Source: Gluconobacter cadivus
Lineage (GTDB): Bacteria; Pseudomonadota; Alphaproteobacteria; Acetobacterales; Acetobacteraceae
DNA: 64,000 nt
Reading direction: 5' to 3'
Assembly (NCBI RefSeq): GCF_015244745.1
Contig: NZ_JABCQI010000004.1
Span: 62,001-126,000, forward strand
In this document: positions 35,734-45,271 of the stretch, in pieces
Position numbering within the stretch: position 1 is the stretch's first letter
Layout of the letters: every line of letters starts with the position of its first letter
Program-made: the position numbers and the translations under genes
Notes under the pieces: model-generated
What the model was told of the DNA's origin: nothing
The model's database searches: none
Seen by the model: only the letters and a program-made list of their open reading frames with translations

Positions 35734-36813
35734 ATGACGACCGAACGGATTATCCTAGGCTTGGTACTAGCGGGAATCGCCTATGGATGCGGCATTATCC
35801 TGTGGCCGTTTCTCTCGGCCATTCTGTGGGCGGCAATTCTCGCCTTTACGACATGGCCAATCTATCGGCGTATGCGCCGCCATGTCCGCCCCGTTCTGGC
35901 AGCCCTTGCCATGATGGCCCTGAGCGCCTTGTTCATTCTGGTCCCGATGACAGTACTGACCAGCGCGGGCATCAACGACATTCCCGGCACGATTTCGGAA
36001 ATCGACACCCTGATCCTGCATGTCACCAGCGCGAACCCGCCCCCGGAATGGATCAACCGCATCCCCATGGCAGGCCCGCATCTCGTGAATGCGTGGCATC
36101 ATTTCAGCCATGATGTCGGCGCTTTTGCGACCGAAGTCCTGCGCCCTTATGCCGGGCAGATCGCGCATCTCACCCTGACGGTTCTTCTGCGGTTGGCAAG
36201 CGGTCTCGCTGAACTCGTCATGGCGCTGTTCGTCGCCTTCTTCCTGTGGCTGAACGGCGATACGCTCGGCAACACCATCGCGGCCCTGATCGACCGTATC
36301 GCTGGCCCGCAGACCACGCCACGGCTCATCAACATCATTGGCCGCACCGTGCGCGGAACGGTCTATGGCATCCTCGGTACGGCGCTAATCCAAGGCGTGC
36401 TGACCGGAATTGGCCTGATGCTGGCAGGAGTGCCTTCTCCGGTTCTGTTGGCGGGCATCACCGCTTTCGTCGCGGTCTTCCCGATCGGTGCGCCTCTGGT
36501 CTGGGTGCCAGCCGCCATCTGGCTGGGCATGACGCATCATGTCGGGCATGGGCTGTTTCTTGCGACTTATGGCGTTCTCATCATCTCCGGCGCCGATCAC
36601 ATCATCCGTCCCGCCTTCATCGCCCGCGGTGCCCAGCTTCCCTATCTGCTGACCGTCCTCGGTGTTCTGGGAGGCATCGTGACCTTTGGCGGCGTCGGCA
36701 TTTTCCTCGGTCCTGTCCTGCTGGCGGTCGGCTATACCCTGACCAGCGAATTTGCCGCCGGTCCCCATCACCGCGGGCGTAACCCTCTCTATCTGTCGGA
36801 GCCTCCGAAATGA
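35734..36813 (+). CDS. AI-2E/PerM family membrane permease
   Basis: The 359-residue integral membrane protein has about eight predicted membrane segments, beginning IILGLVLAGIAYGCGIILWPFLSAILWAAILAF, and the family region FPIGAPLVWVPAAIWLGM followed by GVLGGIVTFGGVGIFLGPVLLAV. The family includes the autoinducer-2 exporter TqsA, PerM and Na/H antiporter-like members; the substrate is unknown. ATG at 35734 is preceded by CAGGAGCG. The stop overlaps the next gene start by ATGA. Confidence 0.85.
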   Translation: MTTERIILGLVLAGIAYGCGIILWPFLSAILWAAILAFTTWPIYRRMRRHVRPVLAALAMMALSALFILVPMTVLTSAGINDIPGTISEIDTLILHVTSANPPPEWINRIPMAGPHLVNAWHHFSHDVGAFATEVLRPYAGQIAHLTLTVLLRLASGLAELVMALFVAFFLWLNGDTLGNTIAALIDRIAGPQTTPRLINIIGRTVRGTVYGILGTALIQGVLTGIGLMLAGVPSPVLLAGITAFVAVFPIGAPLVWVPAAIWLGMTHHVGHGLFLATYGVLIISGADHIIRPAFIARGAQLPYLLTVLGVLGGIVTFGGVGIFLGPVLLAVGYTLTSEFAAGPHHRGRNPLYLSEPPK

Positions 36814-37436
36814 CGGCGTTTCCTCAATCCGGAGCCTCTTTCAAGATCCTGAGCTGGAACCTCTATCGCTGGGAAGGTGCCTCGCTTGAAGACGTTCTGA
36901 CCGTCATCCGCGCAGAAAATCCGGACATCGTCGTGATGCAGGAGGCGCAGGAGGCCGTCGACGAACTCCCCGAAATCCTCGGCGGCTATTACGACCGCAT
37001 CCCGCTTCCCGGCCGTCCGCATGGTACGGCCTGTTGGAGCCGCCTGCCCTTCACCCGTCCGCCGTCATTCTGCCGCCTGCCGCGTGGCCTGCTGGTCAAA
37101 CGTACGGCACAGCTTATTGATTTCGGCAGCTTTTCCCTTGCCAATGTCCATCTGTCTCACGGCCAGTTGCTCAACCGGCGGCAGCTTCGCAGCATCAGCA
37201 CCAATATGCGCCACCGCGCCGTCATCATGGGCGATTTCAATCTGGTCGGCCCTGTCCTGCTTCCCGGATTTCTCGATGTCGGTCCGCAGGAAAAGACGCA
37301 TCGGATGCTGAACCATCTTCCGCTGCGGCTGGACCGATGCCTCGTGCGCGGACTGGCGCGCATGGAGGCCCGTGCTCTGCCGCGCTTCGGCTCAGATCAT
37401 CGCCCCATCTGCGTTACCCTGAGGCTGGGCGCCTGA
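36810..37436 (+). CDS. Endonuclease/exonuclease/phosphatase family protein
   Basis: The 208-residue protein has the EEP fold motifs: SWNLYRWEG, IVVMQEAQEA (metal-binding Glu), LANVHLSHGQLLNRRQL, AVIMGDFNLVGP (catalytic Asp-Asn) and the final GSDHRPICVTL with the catalytic Asp-His. Relatives cleave phosphodiesters in nucleic acids, phospholipids or small molecules; the substrate is not evident. Translationally coupled to the AI-2E permease. Its stop lies six bases from the convergent cls stop. Confidence 0.85.
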   Translation: MTAFPQSGASFKILSWNLYRWEGASLEDVLTVIRAENPDIVVMQEAQEAVDELPEILGGYYDRIPLPGRPHGTACWSRLPFTRPPSFCRLPRGLLVKRTAQLIDFGSFSLANVHLSHGQLLNRRQLRSISTNMRHRAVIMGDFNLVGPVLLPGFLDVGPQEKTHRMLNHLPLRLDRCLVRGLARMEARALPRFGSDHRPICVTLRLGA

Positions 37437-37442
37437 CACCTC

Positions 37443-38900
37443 TCAGAGATACGGCAATAGAAGCCTGACGGCGTTATTGCGCATCCGGATCAGGAACGGC
37501 TTGCTGTCCAGATCATGATGGGTCAGCCGGTTGCGGCGATGCGTTTCCATGAATGTGGCCAGTTCTTTCGCCACGTCCCGGTCATAGATTTCCAGATTGA
37601 TCTCGAAATTCAGTCGCAGGGAGCGCATGTCGATATTCGCACTTCCGACAAAGCTCCATTCATCATCCACGACCATCAGCTTGGAATGATTGAACGGCGG
37701 GTCCGCCATCCAGATGCGGCAGCCCGCATCCAGAAACTGCCGCAGATTGGCGTCCCGCGCATGATCGATCAGGGCATGATTGCTGCTCTTGGGCACGACA
37801 ATATCAATCACCACGCCCCGAAGGGCCGCGAGAACAAGTTCCGTCGAGAAGCGGTCATCCGTCAGGAAATAGGGCGTCATTACCCAGATATGGCTTCGCG
37901 CCAGTGAGAAAGCTTGCAACATCCCATATTCGATCTTTTCCAAATCCGTATCCGGGCCTGACGTGACGATCCGCATCGGCACATCACCCACCGGCTGCGG
38001 CTCAGGCAGATAACGCTCGCCTTGAAGTTCTTCGCCTGTGGTGAACGACCAGTCCCATGCGAACGCGACTGCAAGCTGATGCACGATCGGCCCTTGCAGA
38101 CGGAAATGCGTATCCGCCACCGGCAGTTTCGTCCGCAGGCGGAGCATGTTCTCCTCGCCAATGTTCAGGCCGCCCATGAAACCGATAGTGCCGTCCACTA
38201 CGAGAATCTTGCGATGGTTGCGCAGGTTGATGAACGGCATGCGCCACGGCCAGACCGAGTGCATAAAGCGCGCACAGGCCACACCCTCACGTCGCAGACG
38301 GCGTTCGATGCCACAGCGGAAATAACCGCTCCCGATCCCGTCCACCAGAACACGGACCTCTACACCCCGCTGCTTCGCCGCCACCAGCGCCTCCGCAAAA
38401 CGCTGACCGACTTTGTCGTCACGGAAAATATAGGAGCACAGAATGATCGACGTCTTCGCCTGTCCGATCGCCTCCAGCATCACGGGATAGGCGTTGTCTC
38501 CGTCATGCAGACAGGTGATGGAGTTGCCCCGCATCAGGGGTCGTTCCGTCAGACGGCCGAGCATTTTTGAAAGTGGCGCCAGAGTTCCGTCCACGGTCTG
38601 CCGGTACTGCGCCAGCGGATCGCGCCCTTCCCACAGATGACGGTTCACCATTTTCTGCGCCCGGCGCCGGACGCGATTGATGCCGAACATCAGATACAGA
38701 ACCGTACCCAGAAACGGCGCAATCCAGCAGATGCCGATCCATCCCGTGCAAGACGCCGTGTTCCGCTTGTGAACGAGGGCATGAACCGTCACGAAAAGAG
38801 GAAGAACCCAGCGCAGGATCTGCACGAGAAAATGGAAAACAGTCCAGTGCAGCATAAATTTCCCTGTTATGGACGATCCGTGCGGATCATCTTTCGTCAT
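37443..38900 (-). CDS. cls: Cardiolipin synthase (phospholipase D family)
   Basis: The 485-residue membrane enzyme has two N-terminal membrane segments (~16-75), then two HKD catalytic motifs, HRKILVVDGTIGFMGGLN and HSKLMVVDDEWSFVGSAN, as in bacterial ClsA-type enzymes that make cardiolipin from phosphatidylglycerol. Length fits the ~480 aa family. An internal ATG at 38855 (MLHWTVFHF) is an alternative start that would remove the short polar N-terminus. Divergent from bpt with 86 bases between the start codons. Confidence 0.9.
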   Translation of the reverse strand: MTKDDPHGSSITGKFMLHWTVFHFLVQILRWVLPLFVTVHALVHKRNTASCTGWIGICWIAPFLGTVLYLMFGINRVRRRAQKMVNRHLWEGRDPLAQYRQTVDGTLAPLSKMLGRLTERPLMRGNSITCLHDGDNAYPVMLEAIGQAKTSIILCSYIFRDDKVGQRFAEALVAAKQRGVEVRVLVDGIGSGYFRCGIERRLRREGVACARFMHSVWPWRMPFINLRNHRKILVVDGTIGFMGGLNIGEENMLRLRTKLPVADTHFRLQGPIVHQLAVAFAWDWSFTTGEELQGERYLPEPQPVGDVPMRIVTSGPDTDLEKIEYGMLQAFSLARSHIWVMTPYFLTDDRFSTELVLAALRGVVIDIVVPKSSNHALIDHARDANLRQFLDAGCRIWMADPPFNHSKLMVVDDEWSFVGSANIDMRSLRLNFEINLEIYDRDVAKELATFMETHRRNRLTHHDLDSKPFLIRMRNNAVRLLLPYL

Positions 38901-38986
38901 CCTTTCGCAAAGATCGTAGATGCGCCATCCCCTCTCCTTGCGATAGGATCATCTTTCAGCCCGTCATCTGAAAAGGAGAGCGTTCC

Positions 38987-39709
38987 ATGCAGCACCGCCC
39001 ACAGCTCTTCTACACGACGGCTCCGGCTCCGTGCCCCTACCTGCCCGACCGGACAGAGCGCAAGGTTCTGACCGAACTGGCTGGCCCCGATGCCGTTGCC
39101 TTACATAACCGTTTGTCACAGGCGGGGTTCCGCCGTAGCCATGCCATCGCCTATGCGCCCGTCTGTGTCGGCTGCCGCGCCTGCACACCCATGCGTATTC
39201 CAGTCGCAACCTTCGCCCCGACCCGGACCCAGAAAAAAATCAGCAGTCGCCATAGTGATCTTATCGTCAACATGGTGCCTCCGGTTCCCACCGACGAGCA
39301 GTTCCGCCTGTTCGAGATGTATCAGGCTGTCCGCCATCCCGATGGCGACATGGCCCATATGTGCTGGCGCGATTATGTGGAACTGATCGCCAACACGCCG
39401 GTCGAGACGTTTCTGGCCGAGTTCCGTCGCCCCGATGGAACGCTGGTCTGTGTCAGCCTGACCGACTGCCTCTCGGATGGACTGTCCGCCGTCTACACGT
39501 TTTATGACGTCAACGATCTGACGGCATCTTGGGGAACGTTTTCGATCCTGTGGCTGATCGAACAAACCGCCCGGATGGGGCTGGAGCACCTGTATCTAGG
39601 CTATTACGTCCCCGGCAGCCCAAAGATGGCTTATAAAGCCGCCTTCGGGCCTGCCGAAGTTTTTCGGGACGGGCACTGGAGCCTGCTGGCCGGGACACTC
39701 CCGGCCTAA
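38987..39709 (+). CDS. bpt: Aspartate/glutamate leucyltransferase (Bpt, N-end rule)
   Basis: The 240-residue protein of the arginyl/leucyl-tRNA-protein transferase family adds Leu to N-terminal Asp or Glu and so marks proteins for ClpS-ClpAP degradation. Motifs: the N-terminal PCPYL, FRRSHAIAYAPVCVGCRACTPMRIPVATF with conserved cysteines, YVELIANTPVETFLAEFR, and YLGYYVPGSPKMAYKA. It fits the window's other proteolysis genes (clpP, clpX, lon). Ends six bases from the convergent parC stop. Confidence 0.92.
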   Translation: MQHRPQLFYTTAPAPCPYLPDRTERKVLTELAGPDAVALHNRLSQAGFRRSHAIAYAPVCVGCRACTPMRIPVATFAPTRTQKKISSRHSDLIVNMVPPVPTDEQFRLFEMYQAVRHPDGDMAHMCWRDYVELIANTPVETFLAEFRRPDGTLVCVSLTDCLSDGLSAVYTFYDVNDLTASWGTFSILWLIEQTARMGLEHLYLGYYVPGSPKMAYKAAFGPAEVFRDGHWSLLAGTLPA

Positions 39710-39715
39710 CTGCCC

Positions 39716-41923
39716 TTAGCCCTTACGCAGCATCCATTGCGGGGCCGCGCGGCCCACGGCTCCCCGACGGCCTTCAAGTGGCGTCAGATCGGCCGTTGCA
39801 CGAACACGCTGCCCTTCCTGCCACAACAGCCCCTCGGACAGGGTCAGGGTCCGCATGTCCCGCAATGTGCTGTCGCCCAGTTTCTGGAACGCGACACCGG
39901 CACCCCGAGTCATTTCCGGCACCTGTTCCAGCGGGAAAATCAGTGCCCGCTTGTTCTGCCCCAGCGTCAGGACATGCGTGCCACCGACCGGAATACAGGC
40001 AAAGACCTCGTCGCCGTCCTTGACGTTGAAGACCTGCTTGCCCGTCCGCTTTTCCGCTACTAGCCCGGCTTCGGACACGATCATCCCACGCCCGGACGCA
40101 GACGCGATCAGGCGACGTCCTTCGTCTGAAACCGGGAACAGGGTCACAACCCGGTCTTCCTGAGGCACCTCCACAACGGTCCGGAACGGCTGCCCGAATC
40201 CACGGCCACGAGGCAGGTCAGCCGCCTTGATGGTATAGGCCTTGCCACTGCTGGAGATCAGGCACAGCCGGTCTGTGCTCTGGCATTCCACCGACAGCCA
40301 GCCTTCATCGCCTTCCTTGAAGCGGTGTCCCTGCGGATCAAGTCCGTGGCCCTTCATGGCCCTGATCCATCCCTCGCGGGACAGCAGAACTGTCAGAGGC
40401 TCACGGTCGATTTCCAGAGCTGCCGAAATATCCACTGGTTCCGGCGCCGCCGCAATCAGCGTGCGCCGGTCCCCAAGCGGGCCGGAGCCGAACTTCTTGA
40501 TGGTGCCATCCAGATCCTTACAGATCCGCGTCCAACGCCGACGCTCCGAACCCAGCAGCGTTTCAAGCGCCTTCTGCTCGTCGGCAAGCTTATCCCGCTC
40601 TCGACGGATTTCCATTTCCTCAAGGCGTCGCAGCGAACGCAGACGCATGTTCAGCACCGCTTCGGCCTGAATATCCGTCAGGCTGAACGTCTCCATCAGG
40701 CTGGCTTTAGGTTCGTCTTCCTCGCGGATAATGCGGATGACCTCGTCGAGGTTCAGATAAACCGCGAGGAAACCTTCAAGGATCTCCAGCCGCCGCAGCA
40801 CCGCTGCCAGACGATGGTTCGACCGCCGCACCAGCACTTCGTGCACATGGTCCAGCCACGCCCGAAGAACCTCTTTCAGAGACAACACACCCGGAACGCG
40901 ATCACCGCCCAGAACATTCATGTTCAGACTGAAACGGTTCTCAAGCGCCGTATTGCGAAACAGCGTCTCCATCAGGACTTCGGGCTCGACGCCCTTGGTC
41001 TTGGGTTCCAGTACAAGGCGGATATCAGTCGTGCTCTCGTCGCGCACATCGCCAAGAAGCGGCAGTTTGCGCTGCTCCATCAGGTCCGCGATCTGCTCGA
41101 TCAGGCGCGATTTCTGCACCTGATACGGAATCTCGGTGACAATAATCATCCAAGTGCCGAAACGACCTTGTTCGACTTCCCAGCGCGCACGGGTCCGGAA
41201 ACTCCCGCGTCCTGTTTCGTAAGAACGAATGATGGAATCGCGTTCCTCCACCAGAATACCGCCCGTGGGGAAATCCGGCCCCGGCATCAGATCCACCAGT
41301 TCGGCGATCGTCACATCCGGGTTTTCGATCAAAAGTTTTGCGGCTCGGCAGATTTCAGCGGCATTATGAGGCGGAATACTCGTCGCCATACCCACGGCAA
41401 TACCTGCCGCGCCATTGGCCAGCAGGTTCGGGAACATTCCGGGAAGTACGATCGGTTCATGATCTTCGTTATCGTAGGTCGCACGAAAATCGACCGCATC
41501 GTCCTGAATACCGTCCAAAAGCGCCTGCGCCACTTCCGTCAGGCGGCTTTCAGTATATCGCATGGCTGCCGCGCCATCGCCGTCGATGGAGCCGAAATTG
41601 CCCTGCCCCTCGACCAGCGGGTATCGGACCGCGAAATCCTGCGCCAGACGCACCAGCGCCTCATAAACGGACGCATCGCCATGCGGGTGGAATTTACCGA
41701 TCACATCACCGACGACACGTGCACACTTTTTAAACCCTGATGTGGGATCAAGGCGTAACTGCTGCATCGCATAAAGGAGGCGGCGGTGGACCGGCTTCAG
41801 GCCATCACGCACGTCCGGAAGGGAACGAGACATGATTGTCGACATCGCATACGCAATATATCGCTCGCTCAGAGCCTCAGCGAGCTTAGTATCCTCGATA
41901 TGACCAGCCAGATCCGTTCCCAT
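39716..41923 (-). CDS. parC: DNA topoisomerase IV subunit A
   Basis: Decatenates daughter chromosomes together with ParE. The 735-residue protein starts MGTDLAGHIEDTKLAEALSERYIAYAMSTIMSRSLPDVRDGLKPVHRRLLYAM; the catalytic Tyr lies in AAMRYTESRL and the quinolone-region residues in FHPHGDASVYEALVRLAQ. The shorter C-terminal propeller fits ParC rather than GyrA. ATG at 41923 follows GGGGAG. The first 24 bases overlap the 5' end of a divergent lipoprotein gene. Confidence 0.93.
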   Translation of the reverse strand: MGTDLAGHIEDTKLAEALSERYIAYAMSTIMSRSLPDVRDGLKPVHRRLLYAMQQLRLDPTSGFKKCARVVGDVIGKFHPHGDASVYEALVRLAQDFAVRYPLVEGQGNFGSIDGDGAAAMRYTESRLTEVAQALLDGIQDDAVDFRATYDNEDHEPIVLPGMFPNLLANGAAGIAVGMATSIPPHNAAEICRAAKLLIENPDVTIAELVDLMPGPDFPTGGILVEERDSIIRSYETGRGSFRTRARWEVEQGRFGTWMIIVTEIPYQVQKSRLIEQIADLMEQRKLPLLGDVRDESTTDIRLVLEPKTKGVEPEVLMETLFRNTALENRFSLNMNVLGGDRVPGVLSLKEVLRAWLDHVHEVLVRRSNHRLAAVLRRLEILEGFLAVYLNLDEVIRIIREEDEPKASLMETFSLTDIQAEAVLNMRLRSLRRLEEMEIRRERDKLADEQKALETLLGSERRRWTRICKDLDGTIKKFGSGPLGDRRTLIAAAPEPVDISAALEIDREPLTVLLSREGWIRAMKGHGLDPQGHRFKEGDEGWLSVECQSTDRLCLISSSGKAYTIKAADLPRGRGFGQPFRTVVEVPQEDRVVTLFPVSDEGRRLIASASGRGMIVSEAGLVAEKRTGKQVFNVKDGDEVFACIPVGGTHVLTLGQNKRALIFPLEQVPEMTRGAGVAFQKLGDSTLRDMRTLTLSEGLLWQEGQRVRATADLTPLEGRRGAVGRAAPQWMLRKG

Positions 41924-42376
41924 AGCGCTCCCCTTTTTCGAGCAGGACTTAGACACTGGCGTGCCCTTCTGTCCAGCGCCCTCCTTGTCGGCACGGCCGC
42001 CTGTTCACCATACCGTCCGATCCAGAAAGCCGAGATGTCTCTCGCGCTGGCAGGCTTTACGGCACACCCGGCCGACACAACGGCACGTTGGGCCATGATG
42101 AACCTGCTGCCCCCCGACATGCTGGCCTATCGCATGCAGAACGGGCAACCGGTCCTGCTTTACGCCGATCCCATCGCGTGTGGCTGCGTCTATATGGGCG
42201 ACAAGAATGCCTACGCCGCCTACAGGGCCAGCCATCCGGTCGATCTTGCGCAGGAACAGCGCATGACTGCCGAAATCAATCAGCATCCCGGCTGGGACTG
42301 GTCCGTCTGGGCGAGTACAGCCGATGTCGACGTCGTCAGCGGCCTGCGTCCCGGCCCCAGCCACGTTTTCTACTGA
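41900..42376 (+). CDS. Small putative lipoprotein
   Basis: A 158-residue product whose early part RHWRALLSSALLVGTAAC is a hydrophobic stretch ending in a lipobox-like GTAAC, with the mature part CSPYRPIQKAEMSLALAGFTAHPADTTARWAMMNLLPPDMLAYRMQNGQPVLLYADPIACGCVYMGDKNAYAAY. Homologues without known function are common in acetic acid bacteria as I recall; I do not recognise a characterised family. ATG at 41900 is the only reasonable start upstream of the signal, though no Shine-Dalgarno is visible, and it overlaps parC divergently by 24 bases. The 3' end overlaps recO by 7 bases. Confidence 0.7.
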   Translation: MTSQIRSHSAPLFRAGLRHWRALLSSALLVGTAACSPYRPIQKAEMSLALAGFTAHPADTTARWAMMNLLPPDMLAYRMQNGQPVLLYADPIACGCVYMGDKNAYAAYRASHPVDLAQEQRMTAEINQHPGWDWSVWASTADVDVVSGLRPGPSHVFY

Positions 42377-43137
42377 ACGGAGTCCACTGCATTGTCCGGG
42401 GGAGCGACCTGAAGCCGTTGGACATAATCAACCAGCCGCTCCCGCGCTGCCGGCAAAGGCTGGTGCCGCACACCGAAGACCCAACGCGACAGGAAATGTC
42501 CTGTCAGCGCAAGGCCATTTTTCCAGTCTTCAGGCGTCCCATCCTCTGCCTCATTCATCATCAACGCGGGCAACAGCAACAGCCGGTCCCGCCACTCTCC
42601 CGCGCCGTTCTGACTCACAGCATGACCTGAACGAGGAGACACATACACCAGATCGTCGCGCAAACCCGTTACAGCGCAGTCCGACAGATCAAGCCCATAG
42701 CCGAGCCCGGCGAGAAGCTGGCTTTCCCAGCGCAGATAGGCGCCCATCGGGGCCGGATCGGGAGCCACACTGATCAGCGTCAGAAGTCGCACCAGCCGCA
42801 TAAACAGTTCCGGATGCGCCTCACCCTGCGGCAGTGCTCCGTCCACCAGAGCGCACGCACTGCTCACCATCTCAAGCTGGAGCGGCGCATCCAGAATACG
42901 CCCTGCTACGCACTGCACGGGCTCGGCTGTCAGTGTGCCGAGCTGATCCGCCAGCCGCGCCCTCCAGCGCGCCATAACCAGATTGCCCGTCTGCCACAGG
43001 GATGCCTGCCGACGTGACGCCCCGCCCCGCACCATTCCGTGCGAAACGCCCTGCTCCTCGCTGAACAGATGGACCAGCGCGCTGCCTTCGCCATAAGGCC
43101 GGACAGACAGAACCAGCGCCGCCGCTTCCCATTCCAT
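42370..43137 (-). CDS. recO: DNA repair protein RecO
   Basis: Loads RecA on gapped DNA with RecF and RecR. The 255-residue protein has the OB-fold N-terminus (MEWEAAALVLSVRPYGEGSALVHLFSEEQGVSHGMVRGGASRRQ) and the helical C-terminal domain (GAYLRWESQLLAGLGYGLDLSDCAVTG, where CxxC-like residues vary among RecOs). ATG at 43137 is supported because the preceding sequence forms the tsf terminator. It lies downstream of tsf on the same strand but beyond a terminator. Confidence 0.92.
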   Translation of the reverse strand: MEWEAAALVLSVRPYGEGSALVHLFSEEQGVSHGMVRGGASRRQASLWQTGNLVMARWRARLADQLGTLTAEPVQCVAGRILDAPLQLEMVSSACALVDGALPQGEAHPELFMRLVRLLTLISVAPDPAPMGAYLRWESQLLAGLGYGLDLSDCAVTGLRDDLVYVSPRSGHAVSQNGAGEWRDRLLLLPALMMNEAEDGTPEDWKNGLALTGHFLSRWVFGVRHQPLPAARERLVDYVQRLQVAPPDNAVDSVQ

Positions 43138-43158
43138 CCCTGATCCCTCCGCACTGGC

Positions 43159-43199
43159 AAAAAACAAAAAAGCCCCCGCACGCCAGAGCGCACAAGGGC
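43159..43199 (-). terminator. Intrinsic terminator after tsf
   Basis: On the minus strand GCCCTTGTGCGC (43199-43188) pairs with GCGTGCGGGGGC (43183-43172) over 12 positions including wobbles, loop TCTG, followed by TTTTTTGTTTTTT. It ends the rpsB-tsf transcript just before recO. Confidence 0.92.
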
Positions 43200-43266
43200 C
43201 TTTCTATAGAATTTCAGGTCCAATCTGAACCAGACAGACCTGGCTCAGATTGGAAACGGAAAAACC

Positions 43267-44175
43267 TTACTTGGTGCCAGCGGCAGCGGCGACTTCAGCA
43301 GCGAAGTCGCTCTCTTCCTTCTCGATGCCTTCACCGAGCTGGAAGCGCTCGAAACCAGCCAGCTTTGCGCCAGCCTTCTCGACAACCTTGGACACGCGGC
43401 TTTCGCCATCCAGAACCCACACCTGCTCCAGAAGAACGACTTCTTCATAGAACTTGCGGATACGGCCTTCGACCATCTTCTCAATAATGGCTTCCGGCTT
43501 GCCGGACTCACGAGCCTGCTCGATCAGAACAGCGCGCTCACGCTCCAGGGACTCCGGATCGACGCTGGCAACATCCAGTGCAGCCGGACGGGTTGCTGCA
43601 ACATGCATGCCAATCTGGCGACCCAGCGTCAGCAGCGCGTCGGACTCGGACGGAGCCTCGAGAGCGGCGAGAACGCCGATCTTGCCGATGCCCGGACGAA
43701 GGGCGCTATGAACGTAGCTGGCAACAACACCGGACTCAACCGACAGGACCTTGGCGCGACGGATGGCCATGTTCTCGCCAATCGTGGCGATCAGGTGCGT
43801 CAGTTCGTCAGCAACCGTACGGCCGGACGGAACCTTGGCAGCCTTGATGGTGTCCAGATCGTCACCGACTTCGAGCGCAACATGAGCAACCTGCTCGACG
43901 AATGCCTGGAAGGCTTCGTTACGGCCCACGAAGTCCGTCTCGGCGTTGACTTCGACCATAGCGGCGCGGTTCTTGCCAGACACAACGCCGACCAGACCTT
44001 CAGCCGTCGTACGGCCGGACTTCTTTGCAGCCTGGGACAGACCCTTCGTGCGCAGCCAGTCGATGGCGGCGTCCATGTCGCCTGCAGCTTCCGTCAGGGC
44101 CTTCTTGCAATCCATCATGCCTGCGCCAGTGGCTTCGCGCAGTTCGCGAACCAGGGCTGCTGTGATTTCTGCCAT
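43267..44175 (-). CDS. tsf: Elongation factor Ts
   Basis: Exchanges GDP for GTP on EF-Tu. The 302-residue protein has the UBA-like N-terminus ([44 protein letters not shown]) and the [10 protein letters not shown] signature, with a full-length C-terminal core. Follows rpsB by 101 bases containing a hairpin with a T-run. The start ATG has GAGGGATGAG upstream. Confidence 0.96.
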   Translation of the reverse strand: MAEITAALVRELREATGAGMMDCKKALTEAAGDMDAAIDWLRTKGLSQAAKKSGRTTAEGLVGVVSGKNRAAMVEVNAETDFVGRNEAFQAFVEQVAHVALEVGDDLDTIKAAKVPSGRTVADELTHLIATIGENMAIRRAKVLSVESGVVASYVHSALRPGIGKIGVLAALEAPSESDALLTLGRQIGMHVAATRPAALDVASVDPESLERERAVLIEQARESGKPEAIIEKMVEGRIRKFYEEVVLLEQVWVLDGESRVSKVVEKAGAKLAGFERFQLGEGIEKEESDFAAEVAAAAGTK

Positions 44176-44189
44176 TTATCTCATCCCTC

Positions 44190-44230
44190 AAAAAAGATCA
44201 TGCGGCCGGACGAACTCGCCCGGCCGCATG
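44190..44230 (-). terminator. Terminator-like attenuator between rpsB and tsf
   Basis: On the minus strand CATGCGGCCGG and CCGGCCGCATG form a perfect 11-bp stem with a 10-nt loop, followed by ATCTTTTTTG. The tsf ribosome binding site lies immediately downstream, so read-through is required for tsf expression from the rpsB promoter. Confidence 0.82.
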
Positions 44231-44276
44231 CCATGTTTCAGTTGCCGTTTTCCATGACCGGACCCCGGCAGTCTGT

Positions 44277-45074
44277 TCAGCCTGCGGAAGCGGGAGCTTC
44301 TGCGCCTTCAGCAGCGGCGGCTTCCAGAACAGCCGTCTCAGCCGGCAGTTCTTCGGCAGCACCGATGTCCTGACCCGAAGCAGCCAGCTCGGCGGAAATA
44401 CCGTCGAGAACCGCACCGGAAACCAGATCGCAATACAGGGTGATGGCGCGGATGGCGTCATCGTTACCCGGGATCGGATAGGTCACGCCAGCAGGGTTGG
44501 AGTTGCTGTCCAGAACGCCGATGACCGGAATGCCAAGCTTCGTGGCTTCTTCGATCGCCAGCTTTTCCTTGTTCGTGTCGATCACGAACAGCAGGTCGGG
44601 CAGACCACCCATTTCCTTGATACCGCCGAGGGAACGCTCGAGCTTCTCGCGGTCACGCGTGATGTCGAGAACTTCCTTCTTCGTCAGGCCAGCCGTGCCA
44701 CCGGACAGCATTTCGTCGATCTGGCGCAGACGCTTGATGGAACCCGTGATGGTCTTCCAGTTGGTCAGCATGCCGCCGAGCCAGCGGTGGTTGACGTAGT
44801 ACTGGCCGCAACGCTGTGCAGCTTCAGCAACATGGTCAGCCGCAGCGCGCTTGGTGCCAACGAACAGGACGCGGCCACCGTTAGCAACGGTGTCACGGAC
44901 AACCTTCAGGGCGCGATCCAGCATCGGAACCGTCTGCTGCAGGTCGATGATGTGAACCTGGTTGCGCACACCGAACAGGTACGGCGCCATGGCCGGGTTC
45001 CAGCGACGGGTGTGGTGACCGAAATGAACGCCGGCTTCGAGCAGCTGGCGCATGGTGAAATCAGGCATTGCCAT
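44277..45074 (-). CDS. rpsB: 30S ribosomal protein S2
   Basis: The 265-residue protein starts [35 protein letters not shown] and has [36 protein letters not shown] and [11 protein letters not shown], all typical of S2. Its C-terminal tail is Ala/Glu-rich, as in alphaproteobacteria. It heads the rpsB-tsf pair; AAGGAATTCTGAATC precedes the ATG. Confidence 0.97.
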   Translation of the reverse strand: MAMPDFTMRQLLEAGVHFGHHTRRWNPAMAPYLFGVRNQVHIIDLQQTVPMLDRALKVVRDTVANGGRVLFVGTKRAAADHVAEAAQRCGQYYVNHRWLGGMLTNWKTITGSIKRLRQIDEMLSGGTAGLTKKEVLDITRDREKLERSLGGIKEMGGLPDLLFVIDTNKEKLAIEEATKLGIPVIGVLDSNSNPAGVTYPIPGNDDAIRAITLYCDLVSGAVLDGISAELAASGQDIGAAEELPAETAVLEAAAAEGAEAPASAG

Positions 45075-45211
45075 GATTCAGAATTCCTTGCGTCTGGTTG
45101 AACCTCCGCATGGCAACGTCCCCCTATAAGGACACCAGAAAACCCGAGAGCCATGCGTGCGGATTGCTCCCGTCAGGACAGATCCCGACAAAGAACGGTC
45201 GCGATATGACG

Positions 45212-45250
45212 GAAAATCCCTGCGGACGCAAGGTCTGTCCGCAGGATTTC
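45212..45250 (-). terminator. Probable terminator of dnaE before rpsB
   Basis: AAATCCTGCGGAC/GTCCGCAGGGATTT arms pair on the minus strand with one bulged base and a 10-nt loop, followed by a short TTTT. It begins 22 bases after the dnaE stop. The T-run is short, so confidence is moderate. Confidence 0.65.
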
Positions 45251-45271
45251 ACACAATATCCACACGCAAGA

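Noticed and set aside
40325-41740. 471-aa open frame opposite parC
   Set aside because: Shadow of parC without domain content.
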